Origin: Leptospira sp.
GTDB lineage: Bacteria; Spirochaetota; Leptospiria; Leptospirales; Leptospiraceae
Direction of reading: 5' to 3'
Assembly: GCA_025457985.1 (NCBI GenBank)
Contig: JALOTI010000030.1
Coordinates: forward strand, 1-10,239
DNA: 10,239 nucleotides
Part shown: piece by piece, positions 1 to 4,839 of the stretch
Position numbering within the stretch: position 1 is the stretch's first letter
How the letters are laid out: each line of letters starts with the position of its first letter
Translations under genes and position numbers: made by a program
The notes under the pieces: model-generated
Told to the model about the DNA's origin: nothing
Seen by the model: the letters and a program-made list of their open reading frames with translations, nothing else
Database searches by the model: none

Positions 1-32
1 CCAAAAGGTCCGGGGAATGGTCACAGTTATAT

Positions 33-341
33 ATGAGAAGAGCATGGATCGTCATCTTTCTGTCAATTTTGTTTTGCAAAGCAGAACAACCAAAAGTGAA
101 TGAAGACGAAGTAGATATCAACTATGGAGAGTTAGGTAAAAGAAAATATATTTGGATTTACAATGACCAAATAGAGAAAATTCAACCTGGAAAGACTACA
201 CTCGAGGAATTATATAAGATCTTTGGCAAGGAAATCAGTATTCGGATTTCTTTTAAGCCCATATTACCAAAGTTATATCGAAAAGGAAGGTATCGACCAG
301 TTGATAAAATCACATTTATCCAGCCAGTACGAAAGATGTGA
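33..341 (+). pseudogene. putative secreted/lipoprotein, N-terminal part of a probably frameshifted gene
   Basis: The family is not recognised. The product is 102 residues with a hydrophobic N-terminal segment (residues 4-14) ending in Cys15, so export is likely. Lipidation is uncertain because Phe precedes the Cys (SILFC), which is atypical even for spirochaetal lipoboxes. Residues 51-66 (IQPGKTTLEELYKIFG) resemble the 'PGkTTleEl...fG' element of small SmpA/OmlA-like envelope lipoproteins; this is a weak resemblance by eye. The frame closes at ATG-TGA (336-341), and the next frame opens there with a GTG (338) and continues with YGTPDWPYVEC. Both frames are open across 308-338, so one indel there would give a single protein of about 180 residues. 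A frameshift or two coupled genes are both possible; I favour a frameshift. Little upstream sequence is available to judge the ribosome binding site. Confidence 0.5.
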
Positions 342-574
342 AAGAGTATGGAACGCCAGATTGGCCATATGTCGAATGCGATTCAAAATTCTATGAAACA
401 AAAATTCTCGGCTGGAATCCGAAGGAACATCTTCATCCTCATTATATCACTGCCCATGATCGAATTTGTTATTGGGAAGAACCTGAATTTGAAAAGAAAC
501 TGAAAAAATCAGGATACTATGAACTGCTGAAAGATCCACATTACGGCGCAAAGCTTGAGTGCTGTAAGCCATAA
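338..574 (+). pseudogene. C-terminal part of the split gene (or small translationally coupled protein)
   Basis: Seventy-eight residues from a GTG that overlaps the preceding stop codon. There is no clear Shine-Dalgarno sequence, no signal peptide and no recognised domain. It is rich in aromatic and charged residues (YGTPDWPYVEC, CYWEEPEFEKK) and has Cys near the C-terminus (LECCKP). The reading frame stays open upstream to a TAA at 305-307, so an unshifted reading would join smoothly to the preceding frame around 308-338. An independent soluble protein without its own ribosome binding site, directly abutting a secreted protein, is less likely than a decayed single gene. An AT-rich inverted repeat follows at 589-620. 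Confidence 0.45.
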
Positions 575-588
575 ATAGAAAGAAGAAA

Positions 589-620
589 AAATTTATATAA
601 ATCTGTTTTTGTATAAATTT
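589..620. repeat. AT-rich inverted repeat (weak terminator candidate)
   Basis: Perfect 9-bp arms AAATTTATA (589-597) and TATAAATTT (612-620) enclose a 14-nt loop containing a T run. It lies 15 nt after the stop at 574. The stem has no G-C pairs, so it would be a weak terminator at best. Confidence 0.35.
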
Positions 621-631
621 AATAATATAGA

Positions 632-759
632 GCATAAACGGCTAAGCAAACTCAAGACATGCGTTGTTTGCGGAGAGAGGAAGTGTATGATGTAATTCCG
701 TTAAGGACGGCCAAGCGAGGGCGTAGACCCGAGGCGCAGCAGAAAGTCGCTGTTATACG
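632..759. repeat. GC-richer attC-like or dispersed intergenic repeat block
   Basis: This 128-bp noncoding block is visibly more GC-rich than its surroundings. It starts with GCATAAACGGCTAAGC and ends with AGTCGCTGTTATACGA, so the outer ends carry imperfectly complementary AAC/GTT-containing cores, as attC recombination sites do. The length is also within the usual attC range. The internal arms do not pair cleanly by eye (only short stems such as CCGT/ACGG near 697-709), and the cores do not match the strict attC consensus RYYYAAC/GTTRRRY. It abuts the TA1 toxin stop with 9 nt to spare. I believe similar blocks recur between Leptospira genes, but that is recollection, not shown here. Confidence 0.35.
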
Positions 760-768
760 ACGTGTTTG

Positions 769-1146
769 CTATAATTGGTAAATATGCTGTGTTTGAAGAA
801 GTTTTAATATTTTTTTATCTAAAGTCCAGAGCTTCAAATTTCTTTGCTTTGTTTCAGATATCAAAATAGAATCAATTATACCTATTCCCTTCTCTAAGTG
901 TTTATTTTCGAAAGATAATTTACTGGCTTGTATGAAAGATCCATTTGAAACTATTTTATTTAAACTTTCCCAATAATCTATGACAAAAGCAATTTCACTT
1001 TTATTCTTGCATCCTTGTAAAAGTTCGCCAAAAACAACTTCGTGTGCAATTACATCGGAAGCTTCAATCAACCCAACTAATTTTGAAAAATAAGGCTCTT
1101 TTCCTCGAAAGAATTCAATCCAAACTGAAGTATCAATCAAAATCAT
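769..1146 (-). CDS. vapC: VapC-type PIN-domain toxin (TA module 1)
   Basis: A 125-residue PIN-domain ribonuclease, the toxin of a type II TA pair. VapC enzymes are Mg2+-dependent nucleases that cleave tRNA or rRNA and block translation. The acidic active-site set is complete: Asp5 (ILIDTSVW), Glu41 (VFGEL), Asp92 (GIGIIDSILI) and Asp110 (WTLDKK). The length is typical for VapC and nothing suggests decay. Its ATG overlaps the antitoxin stop by 4 nt (ATGA), so the two are translationally coupled and share the promoter upstream of the antitoxin. The stop codon lies 9 nt from the attC-like block at 632-759. The antitoxin is the ribbon-helix-helix-like type rather than Phd, unlike the two other TA pairs here. 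The family assignment is firm; the RNA target cannot be read from the sequence. Confidence 0.93.
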   Translation of the reverse strand: MILIDTSVWIEFFRGKEPYFSKLVGLIEASDVIAHEVVFGELLQGCKNKSEIAFVIDYWESLNKIVSNGSFIQASKLSFENKHLEKGIGIIDSILISETKQRNLKLWTLDKKILKLLQTQHIYQL

Positions 1147-1358
1147 TTTGTTCTATTAATTCTTCTAATTTTTTCCGCGGTAAACTCACTCGAAAATGTC
1201 AACGGCTGCTCACGTAATTTTTCATTTAGTTTTTTTACTTTTGCAAGTTTAACCCACTCTGAAAGTGCCTTTTGTAAAGAATCGGTTATATTTTTTCCTT
1301 CCGAATATTTTCGTACTTCTGTTATTAAATCATCAGGCAGTATCGCCGTTACTTTCAT
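1143..1358 (-). CDS. vapB: VapB-type antitoxin (TA module 1)
   Basis: The cognate antitoxin, 71 residues. It starts MKVTAILPDDLITEVRKYS, a beta strand followed by helices as in ribbon-helix-helix-like VapB antitoxins, which dimerise on operator DNA. The C-terminal half (KVKKLNEKLREQPLTF onward) is the part expected to cover the toxin. I take the ATG at 1358. A longer frame from a TTG at 1394 exists, but that TTG is the -35 box TTGACA of the promoter, and the extra residues would be encoded by the promoter and operator. With this start the -10 box lies 7 nt upstream of the ATG and there is no Shine-Dalgarno sequence, so the mRNA is probably leaderless. The tandem ATACGATA boxes overlap the promoter and the start codon, as expected for autorepression. 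Confidence 0.88.
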   Translation of the reverse strand: MKVTAILPDDLITEVRKYSEGKNITDSLQKALSEWVKLAKVKKLNEKLREQPLTFSSEFTAEKIRRINRTK

Positions 1359-1394
1359 ACGATAATAAATACGATACTCTTTCGTATTTGTCAA
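1357..1394 (-). promoter_or_regulatory. TA1 promoter with tandem operator boxes
   Basis: Read on the minus strand: -35 TTGACA (1394-1389), 17-nt spacer, -10 TATTTA (1371-1366), then 7 nt to the vapB ATG. On the plus strand, ATACGATA occurs exactly twice with a 12-nt period (1357-1364 and 1369-1376). An inverted partner TCGTAT (1382-1387) pairs with ATACGA (1369-1374). Another exact reverse-complement copy, TATCGTAT, lies at 1430-1437. This fits binding by the VapB or VapBC complex over the core promoter. Confidence 0.65.
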
Positions 1395-1460
1395 TCTAAA
1401 TTTTTAATCTAGGATTGGTTTTACAAACATATCGTATAATGATAGTTCTTACGCAATAAA

Positions 1461-1654
1461 AATAGAGTCGCCTATAAGCCTATTGGATCCCTGCACTTCG
1501 ACACTTGCACTGAGCGGGCATGCACTGAACTTTTCGAATCGGTCTTAGTGAGCTCAGCACAAGTACCGAGCAATCCGTCCCGCATAACGGAAACTATTTC
1601 AGGATATGAGAACTTAGTTGTGGAAAAACTCTTATGAAATTCCTATTTGGTGAA
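1461..1654 (+). repeat. dispersed repeat copy A (long, REP-containing form)
   Basis: First of five copies. It begins with a small hairpin, AATAG (1461-1465) against CTATT (1480-1484), whose loop holds CGCCTATAAGCC. An 80-nt palindrome-rich REP-like stretch follows (TGCACTTCGACACTTGCACT and related). The conserved core runs from GAGCAATCCG (1568) through GCATAACGG to TTAGTTGTGGAAAAACTC. The last bases encode ATG AAA TTC CTA TTT GGT GAA, after which similarity to the other copies stops. The core 1568-1654 differs from copy D at a single base. The downstream mini-frame ends after MKFLFGEIKL. Confidence 0.85.
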
Positions 1655-1729
1655 ATAAAACTTTGAATCATCCATAGTGTATATTAAATGCGATACCTTG
1701 GGAGCGATTCTTTAAGAGCCCAAAAAGAT

Positions 1730-2155
1730 TTATTTCGAATCAACACCCACTACTTCAAAGTTTGAAATTCTTGCGGCAGTATATAATGCTTTATCATGCG
1801 TTAAAAATTTCAAACGAGTTTTTTTCTCTTTTTGTATGTGAAGAGCACTCGCTAAATGAATAGAATCTAAACTTCCCAAAACTACTCCCCAGTTTCGAGA
1901 TGCCAATTCCATGACTTCCGAATTTATTTTCAAAAGATTGATGCGAGATAGAAGATCAAGGCATGCTTCCGTTAACTCCAAAAAACCCATATCATAAATT
2001 TCTTGATTTAATCTGTATCGAATAAGGGCTCTTTGACACTCCAATTTTAAAAGTTCTGAACTTGCAAATTCATGCTCTTCTTTAACTATGTTTAGACTGT
2101 TGGGATGTCTGAGGAGAAACCTAAGAAAAACAGAAGAATCGATGTAGAGAATCAT
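1730..2155 (-). CDS. PIN-domain ribonuclease toxin (TA module 2)
   Basis: A 141-residue PIN-domain protein, the toxin of a Phd-PIN type II pair. The expected acidic residues are present: Asp6 (ILYIDSSVFLR), Glu39 (LLKLECQRAL), Asp97 (GSLDSIHLASAL) and Asp121 (FLTHDKAL). The DSSV...LE...DSIHLAxA...THD pattern is typical of PIN proteins partnered by Phd/YefM antitoxins. The likely action is Mg2+-dependent cleavage of a structured RNA; the target is unknown. The ATG overlaps the antitoxin stop by 4 nt. The length is normal and the frame intact. The gene sits in the module between repeat copies A and B. A short TTGGG/CCCAA stem (1699-1724) lies just beyond the stop but lacks a U-tract, so I do not call it a terminator. 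Confidence 0.9.
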   Translation of the reverse strand: MILYIDSSVFLRFLLRHPNSLNIVKEEHEFASSELLKLECQRALIRYRLNQEIYDMGFLELTEACLDLLSRINLLKINSEVMELASRNWGVVLGSLDSIHLASALHIQKEKKTRLKFLTHDKALYTAARISNFEVVGVDSK

Positions 2156-2397
2156 CTCTTCCGTTCTTCTTGCAATATTTCCAATGGATATGTATTAACA
2201 GTAACACTATGTCGCAATTTGAAAGTTTTCATCGGTTTGTCTGCTATTTGAGACCAATCATTTCCATTTTTTCTAACTGAAGTAAGCATTGCTACTGGGT
2301 GATCGTGATCTGTAATTAAGATGTTGTTTCCTTTTTCTACTTTGCGAATCTCCCTACTAAGGTGAGTTTTCAATTCAGTCACAGAAATAGTCTTCAT
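2152..2397 (-). CDS. Phd/YefM-family antitoxin (TA module 2)
   Basis: An 81-residue antitoxin of the Phd/YefM fold. The N-terminal DNA-binding part reads SVTELKTHLSREIRKVEKG followed by NILITDHDHPVAMLTSV, the classic 'v.elr..ls..l..v..ge.i.iT....pvA.l' arrangement. The C-terminal 35 residues would bind and neutralise the PIN toxin. The start is the ATG at 2397; no Shine-Dalgarno sequence precedes it and a -10-like box is 6 nt away, which suggests a leaderless message. A 15-bp palindrome centred on this start codon is the likely operator. The gene overlaps its toxin by 4 nt and is cotranscribed with it. Confidence 0.9.
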   Translation of the reverse strand: MKTISVTELKTHLSREIRKVEKGNNILITDHDHPVAMLTSVRKNGNDWSQIADKPMKTFKLRHSVTVNTYPLEILQEERKR

Positions 2398-2431
2398 AAG
2401 ACTTTTCTATGGTCTAACAAAAACTACTCAA
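2389..2431 (-). promoter_or_regulatory. TA2 promoter and start-codon palindrome
   Basis: On the minus strand, -35 TTGAGT (2431-2426), 16-nt spacer, -10 TAGAAA (2409-2404), then 6 nt to the ATG at 2397. The palindrome AGTCTTCATAAGACT (2389-2403, 6-bp perfect arms, 3-nt centre) includes the start codon and touches the -10 box, a natural place for autorepression. The -10 match is modest, so the promoter call rests partly on the same geometry in TA1 and TA3. Confidence 0.5.
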
Positions 2432-2561
2432 GTGATTTTTATACCCACCCCTCTCACCTCCCGCTCTTTTTTTGCATTCGGTAAAACTTTTAGCGAATAG
2501 AAATTTATCAAATTCCCCATGCGCTATAATACACCAAATAGTATTTATTTTTTCAAGACGT

Positions 2562-2700
2562 AACCAACAACTAACCGGCATTTTAACAAACGAATATGGC
2601 TTTGGTCTACCAGGCCCCGAGAGTGACGATTGGAATGAATGGTGACTATGAAGAAGAGGAGAAGATGATTAAATCGAGAATCGGGGATTAGTTGGTGGTT
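2562..2700. repeat. 139-bp segment bounded by 13-bp imperfect inverted repeats
   Basis: AACCAACAACTAA (2562-2574) and TTAGTTGGTGGTT (2688-2700) are complementary at 12 of 13 positions. The inner part is noncoding. It could be a small MITE-like element or an attC-like folded site; no target-site duplication is obvious. The rest of the gene-free stretch 2432-2795 is AT-rich with pyrimidine runs (CACCCCTCTCACCTCCCGC near 2446) and shows no convincing gene. Confidence 0.4.
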
Positions 2701-2795
2701 TAGTATTTAGTCTAAGCAGACTTTTTTAGAGTTTTGATATTGCCTAGTTTTGTCTTTAATTTTCCCCTTTCTCTCTACTTTCCAGAACTGTTTGT

Positions 2796-2922
2796 AAATA
2801 TAGTCCCCTGTAAGCCAACTATATTTCCATACTGAGCAAACTGTCCCGCATAACGGAAACCATTTCTGGATATGGGACTTGGTTGTGGAAAAACTCTAAT
2901 GAAGTTCCTATGTGGTGAAGAT
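2796..2922 (+). repeat. dispersed repeat copy B (short form)
   Basis: It starts with a perfect 9-bp inverted repeat, AAATATAGT (2796-2804) and ACTATATTT (2818-2826), with loop CCCCTGTAAGCCA. The core follows (GTCCCGCATAACGG, then TTTCTGGATATGGGAC) and can fold as GTCCC...GGGAC with an inner stem. It ends ATG AAG TTC CTA TGT GGT GAA GAT. Its 5' part matches copy D almost exactly, but its core differs from D at about ten positions. The mini-frame from the ATG at 2899 runs to 2970 (23 codons) and overlaps the end of the TA3 toxin gene on the other strand. Confidence 0.85.
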
Positions 2923-2945
2923 TTTCGTAAGGCTCAGACTTGCCA

Positions 2946-3335
2946 TTACATCCAGATCGTCTCTTTGTAGTATTTTTTTATTTCAGAATCTTTTGAAAGG
3001 AGCTTCAATCCACGGTTCTTTGCCTGAGCTACTAAGATTCTGTCTACGGGATCGGAATGTTTCCAAGAAAATGTACTCGCGAGAAGAAAATCATTCCAAT
3101 TGGAATCAATCACTGTTAGCTTCTGCGATGAAATGATTTTTTCCGTAAATTTTTTTGAAGACTCGCCAAGGTTTAACTTTCCTTTTCTTACCTTTATAAA
3201 AATTTCCCAAAAACTGAAGCTACTTAAAAATACTTTTTCAGATCCTAGTCTTTCAAGCTCATCTACTCTTTTTTGAGGAAGGATAGGATCCCCATTTATC
3301 CAGAAAATGAGTGAATGAGTATCAAGTAGAATCAC
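2946..3335 (-). CDS. PIN-domain ribonuclease toxin (TA module 3)
   Basis: A 129-residue PIN-domain toxin of the Sll0205/COG3744-like branch. Its hallmarks are ILLDTHSLIFWI at the N-terminus, LSSFSFWEIFIKVRKGKL in the middle and DPVDRILVAQAKNRGLKLLSKD near the C-terminus. Active-site acids are Asp5, Glu44, Asp98 and Asp116, all present. Members of this branch usually pair with a Phd/YefM antitoxin, as here. The ATG overlaps the antitoxin stop by 4 nt. The stop codon lies only 23 nt from the end of repeat copy B, so the operon fills its repeat-bounded module almost completely. The frame is intact; the RNA substrate is unknown. Confidence 0.92.
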   Translation of the reverse strand: MILLDTHSLIFWINGDPILPQKRVDELERLGSEKVFLSSFSFWEIFIKVRKGKLNLGESSKKFTEKIISSQKLTVIDSNWNDFLLASTFSWKHSDPVDRILVAQAKNRGLKLLSKDSEIKKYYKETIWM

Positions 3336-3574
3336 AAACTATGCTCACCCCAAGCATCTGTTTCGGAAGAGATTACATCTTCCAAAGATTTGTAAGAAAT
3401 GGAGTTAGGATTTGAGAAAATCTCTTTCCATGTTTTGGTCTTATTTGAATGGATTGGAATTACTTTCAATACGGGTACGTGATTGCTAGTTACAATGAGT
3501 TCTTCTTTTGTTTCCTCCACTTTTCGAAAATATTCAAGCATTTTTGACTTTAATACGCCTTTGGATACTATCAT
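3332..3574 (-). CDS. Phd/YefM-family antitoxin (TA module 3)
   Basis: Eighty residues from the ATG at 3574 (MIVSKGVLKSKMLEYFRKVEETKEELIV). The pattern SKGVLKSKMLEYFRKVEET followed by ELIVTSNHVPVLKVIPI is the Phd/YefM N-terminal domain, although the N-terminus is slightly divergent. The C-terminal segment (WKEIFSNPNSISYKSLEDV) should wrap the toxin. A longer frame begins at 3640, but those extra residues would be encoded by the promoter and operator (TTGACT/TATCAT), so the shorter start is preferred. With it the -10 box ends 6 nt before the ATG and no Shine-Dalgarno sequence exists, which points to a leaderless mRNA. Confidence 0.87.
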   Translation of the reverse strand: MIVSKGVLKSKMLEYFRKVEETKEELIVTSNHVPVLKVIPIHSNKTKTWKEIFSNPNSISYKSLEDVISSETDAWGEHSL

Positions 3575-3609
3575 AGATATATGATACTTATAGTCGTGAC
3601 TATAGTCAA
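3575..3609 (-). promoter_or_regulatory. TA3 promoter with spacer operator
   Basis: Minus strand: -35 TTGACT (3609-3604), 17-nt spacer, -10 TATCAT (3586-3581), then 6 nt to the ATG. The spacer region is occupied by the inverted repeat TATAGTC-GT-GACTATA (3589-3604), with perfect 7-bp arms. An overlapping 10-bp palindrome GACTATAGTC lies at 3598-3607. Binding of the antitoxin complex there would block RNA polymerase. This is the clearest of the three TA promoters. Confidence 0.72.
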
Positions 3610-3622
3610 TTAGATTCCCATG

Positions 3623-3735
3623 GTTCGGTAAGCTCACCACAAGTACTGATCAATCTGTCCCGCATAACGGAAACCATTTCTGGATATGGGGACTTACTTG
3701 TGGAAAAACTCTGTCTAAGTTTCTAAGTAGTCAAG
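3623..3735 (+). repeat. dispersed repeat copy C (5'-truncated, start codon lost)
   Basis: It begins inside the REP-like part (GTAAGCTCACCACAAGTAC matches copy A) and carries the core GTCCCGCATAACGGAAACC. The best hairpin of the family is here: GTCCC/GGGAC, CATA/TATG and CGGAAA/TTTCTG around a CCA loop (3657-3693). The 3' end still aligns to the coding tail of the other copies up to the usual boundary (AAG at 3735), but the ATG has become TCT and an in-frame TAA follows. Thirteen nt separate it from the TA3 -35 box. Confidence 0.8.
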
Positions 3736-4105
3736 TATAGCGGAATTCTGCTTTCTGGCTATACGGAAGACGTCATGAAGGAGGTAGGAGCTCTATACAG
3801 GCTTTAAGAGGGAACAGAGGAAGCCTTATGAAAGGGAGAAGGGAAATAGTCAAGTAGGAGAGAGACCTATGAGACCGAATACCAATATTTCTTAAAATGG
3901 CGGACTACTTCGTAGTAGTGATGAAGCTTCTGTAATGGGATTGGAGCGAAGGGTTTACTAGTTTGATACGATGTTGTTAAGGGAACACCTGCCATGTACG
4001 GGGATTGTCTTACAGACTATCGATCTGAAGAGCCGAATGATGGAAGACGATCATGTTTGGTTGTATGAGAGGTTTACGGGTGAATTTCCCCTTTACCTGC
4101 GCAGT
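3736..4105 (+). mobile_element. degenerate group II intron remnant lacking its reverse transcriptase
   Basis: The stretch has no usable gene but carries RNA-like landmarks of a bacterial group II intron. A 34-nt domain V candidate spans 4030-4063: it starts GAGCCGAAT, keeps the AGC triad, has the two-nt bulge (A-T) and the expected lower stem. It also has defects: the GNRA tetraloop is AAGA, there is a G-G mismatch in the upper stem, and the closing base pair is lost. Domain VI-like pairing follows (AGGT...GGG / CCC...ACCT, about 4069-4098). Purine-rich stretches upstream and GGACTACTTCGTAGTAGTGA (3902-3921) resemble the region just before intron reverse transcriptase genes. The 1.3-1.8 kb protein gene is missing, so domain IV has been deleted. 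The 5' GUGYG end was not found and both boundaries are approximate. Splicing is unlikely. Confidence 0.6.
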
Positions 4106-4116
4106 TAAAACGACAC

Positions 4117-4172
4117 TTGTCACACTTTTTAAGAACTGTAATCTAATTAGTATTACAAACATTTAAAAAGGA
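4117..4172 (+). promoter_or_regulatory. promoter and ribosome binding site of the DUF2892-DoxX-sigma group
   Basis: -35 TTGTCA (4117-4122), 16-nt spacer, -10 TAATCT (4139-4144). A clear Shine-Dalgarno AAGGA (4168-4172) stands 6 nt before the ATG at 4179. Unlike the TA operons, this transcript has a normal leader. Confidence 0.55.
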
Positions 4173-4178
4173 AAATTT

Positions 4179-4448
4179 ATGAGTAAAAAGTTGTTTCAAA
4201 GAAATCTTGGTCGGACGGACAGGATTATCCGTCTGACTATTGGTGTACTTGCTCTTGGAGCGTGGTACTTTGGTGCCGTTGCAGGGACAATTGCCATAGT
4301 AATTGGAGTAGTGGCTATTATGTTAATTGGCACTTCCACTGCTGCAAGTTGCCCACTAAATTCTGTGGCCAACATCAATACGATGAGCCAGAAAGAAAGA
4401 GAAGAACACGATACTAAAGGTATTTCGTACCAAAAAAAGGGAAAGTGA
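4179..4448 (+). CDS. DUF2892 (YgaP-type transmembrane) small inner-membrane protein
   Basis: An 89-residue membrane protein matching the DUF2892/YgaP-TM pattern: an N-terminal 'NLGRTDRIIRLTIGVLAL' (family form N.g..DR..R...G), two closely spaced hydrophobic segments (about residues 17-34 and 35-53), and ASCPLNSVANINT, equivalent to the family's 'CPly.l.gi.T' at the end of the second helix. Cys58 is the conserved cysteine. The role of stand-alone DUF2892 proteins is not established; in YgaP the same segment anchors a rhodanese domain, hinting at thiol or sulfur chemistry. The charged tail (SQKEREEHDTKG) is probably cytoplasmic. A good promoter and Shine-Dalgarno sequence precede it, and the DoxX-like gene starts 4 nt after its stop, so it heads an operon. 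Confidence 0.82.
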   Translation: MSKKLFQRNLGRTDRIIRLTIGVLALGAWYFGAVAGTIAIVIGVVAIMLIGTSTAASCPLNSVANINTMSQKEREEHDTKGISYQKKGK

Positions 4449-4452
4449 AGCT

Positions 4453-4785
4453 ATGGGACAAGTAAAGAAAATTATTCTGGGAAAAATTCTTGGGGTATTG
4501 TTTATTTTATCGGCAATACCAAAAGCCATTGGCTTACAAATGACGGTAGATAATTTCAATAAGTGGCTTTTGGGTGACGAATGGCGATATGTAGTCGCTC
4601 TCGTTGAAATAGTCGCAGGTTTACTTATGTTTAGCAAATGGGAAAAATATGGCACTTTAATCCTGCTTGGAATAATGCCTGCTGCAACATTAGTACATAT
4701 ACAGTTTCAAGAATGGATCATGCTACCAATGCCGATTATTTTTGGAGTTCTACTTCTTTATTATGATAAAAAAATGCGGCCGTGA
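4453..4785 (+). CDS. DoxX-like integral membrane protein
   Basis: A 110-residue protein with four predicted membrane helices (about residues 7-26, 46-62, 66-83 and 88-105). The first helix contains GVLFILSAIPKAIGL, which matches the DoxX-family 'G..fl.sg..Kl.g' signature. DoxX-like proteins are small membrane subunits linked to redox or respiratory functions, and they often sit near thiol-stress genes; the precise activity of this one cannot be told. It starts 4 nt after the DUF2892 gene and is translated from the same message. A 9-bp perfect hairpin stands between it and the sigma factor gene. Membrane proteins next to an ECF sigma factor may be its sensors or its targets (inference). Confidence 0.8.
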   Translation: MGQVKKIILGKILGVLFILSAIPKAIGLQMTVDNFNKWLLGDEWRYVVALVEIVAGLLMFSKWEKYGTLILLGIMPAATLVHIQFQEWIMLPMPIIFGVLLLYYDKKMRP

Positions 4786-4798
4786 CAAATTCATAAAC

Positions 4799-4825
4799 AG
4801 TGCCGTTCAAAAATCTAACGGCACT
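4799..4825 (+). terminator. perfect 9-bp hairpin between DoxX and sigma genes
   Basis: AGTGCCGTT (4799-4807) and AACGGCACT (4817-4825) pair perfectly around a 9-nt loop. The 3' flank is TAATAAAA, not a T-run, so intrinsic termination on the plus strand is weak. It may be an attenuator, RNA processing site or DNA operator controlling the sigma gene, whose ATG is 14 nt further on. Confidence 0.45.
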
Positions 4826-4839
4826 TAATAAAACATCTG

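Noticed and set aside
1359..1394. Longer vapB start at TTG 1394
   Set aside because: The TTG is part of the -35 box TTGACA, and the extra codons lie over the promoter and ATACGATA operators; the VapB domain starts at the ATG at 1358.
1357..1440. Xer pdif-type sites around the TA module
   Set aside because: The TATCGTAT motifs recall part of a pdif arm, but no full 28-bp XerC/XerD site was found, and their positions fit VapB operators better.
1699..1724. Intrinsic terminator after TA2
   Set aside because: TTGGG/CCCAA forms a short stem but there is no U-tract on either strand.
2912..3136. Plus-strand reading frame of 74 codons
   Set aside because: It lies antisense to the well-supported PIN toxin gene and its product looks like no known protein; it is a shadow frame.
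3575..3640. Longer TA3 antitoxin start at 3640
   Set aside because: The added residues would be encoded by the TTGACT/TATCAT promoter and its palindrome; the Phd fold begins at the ATG at 3574.
3711..3770. Intact 5' end of the group II intron (GUGYG)
   Set aside because: No GUGYG was found; the GTATAGC/GCTATAC stem (3735-3764) may belong to the intron but does not fix its boundary, and exon binding sites could not be recognised.
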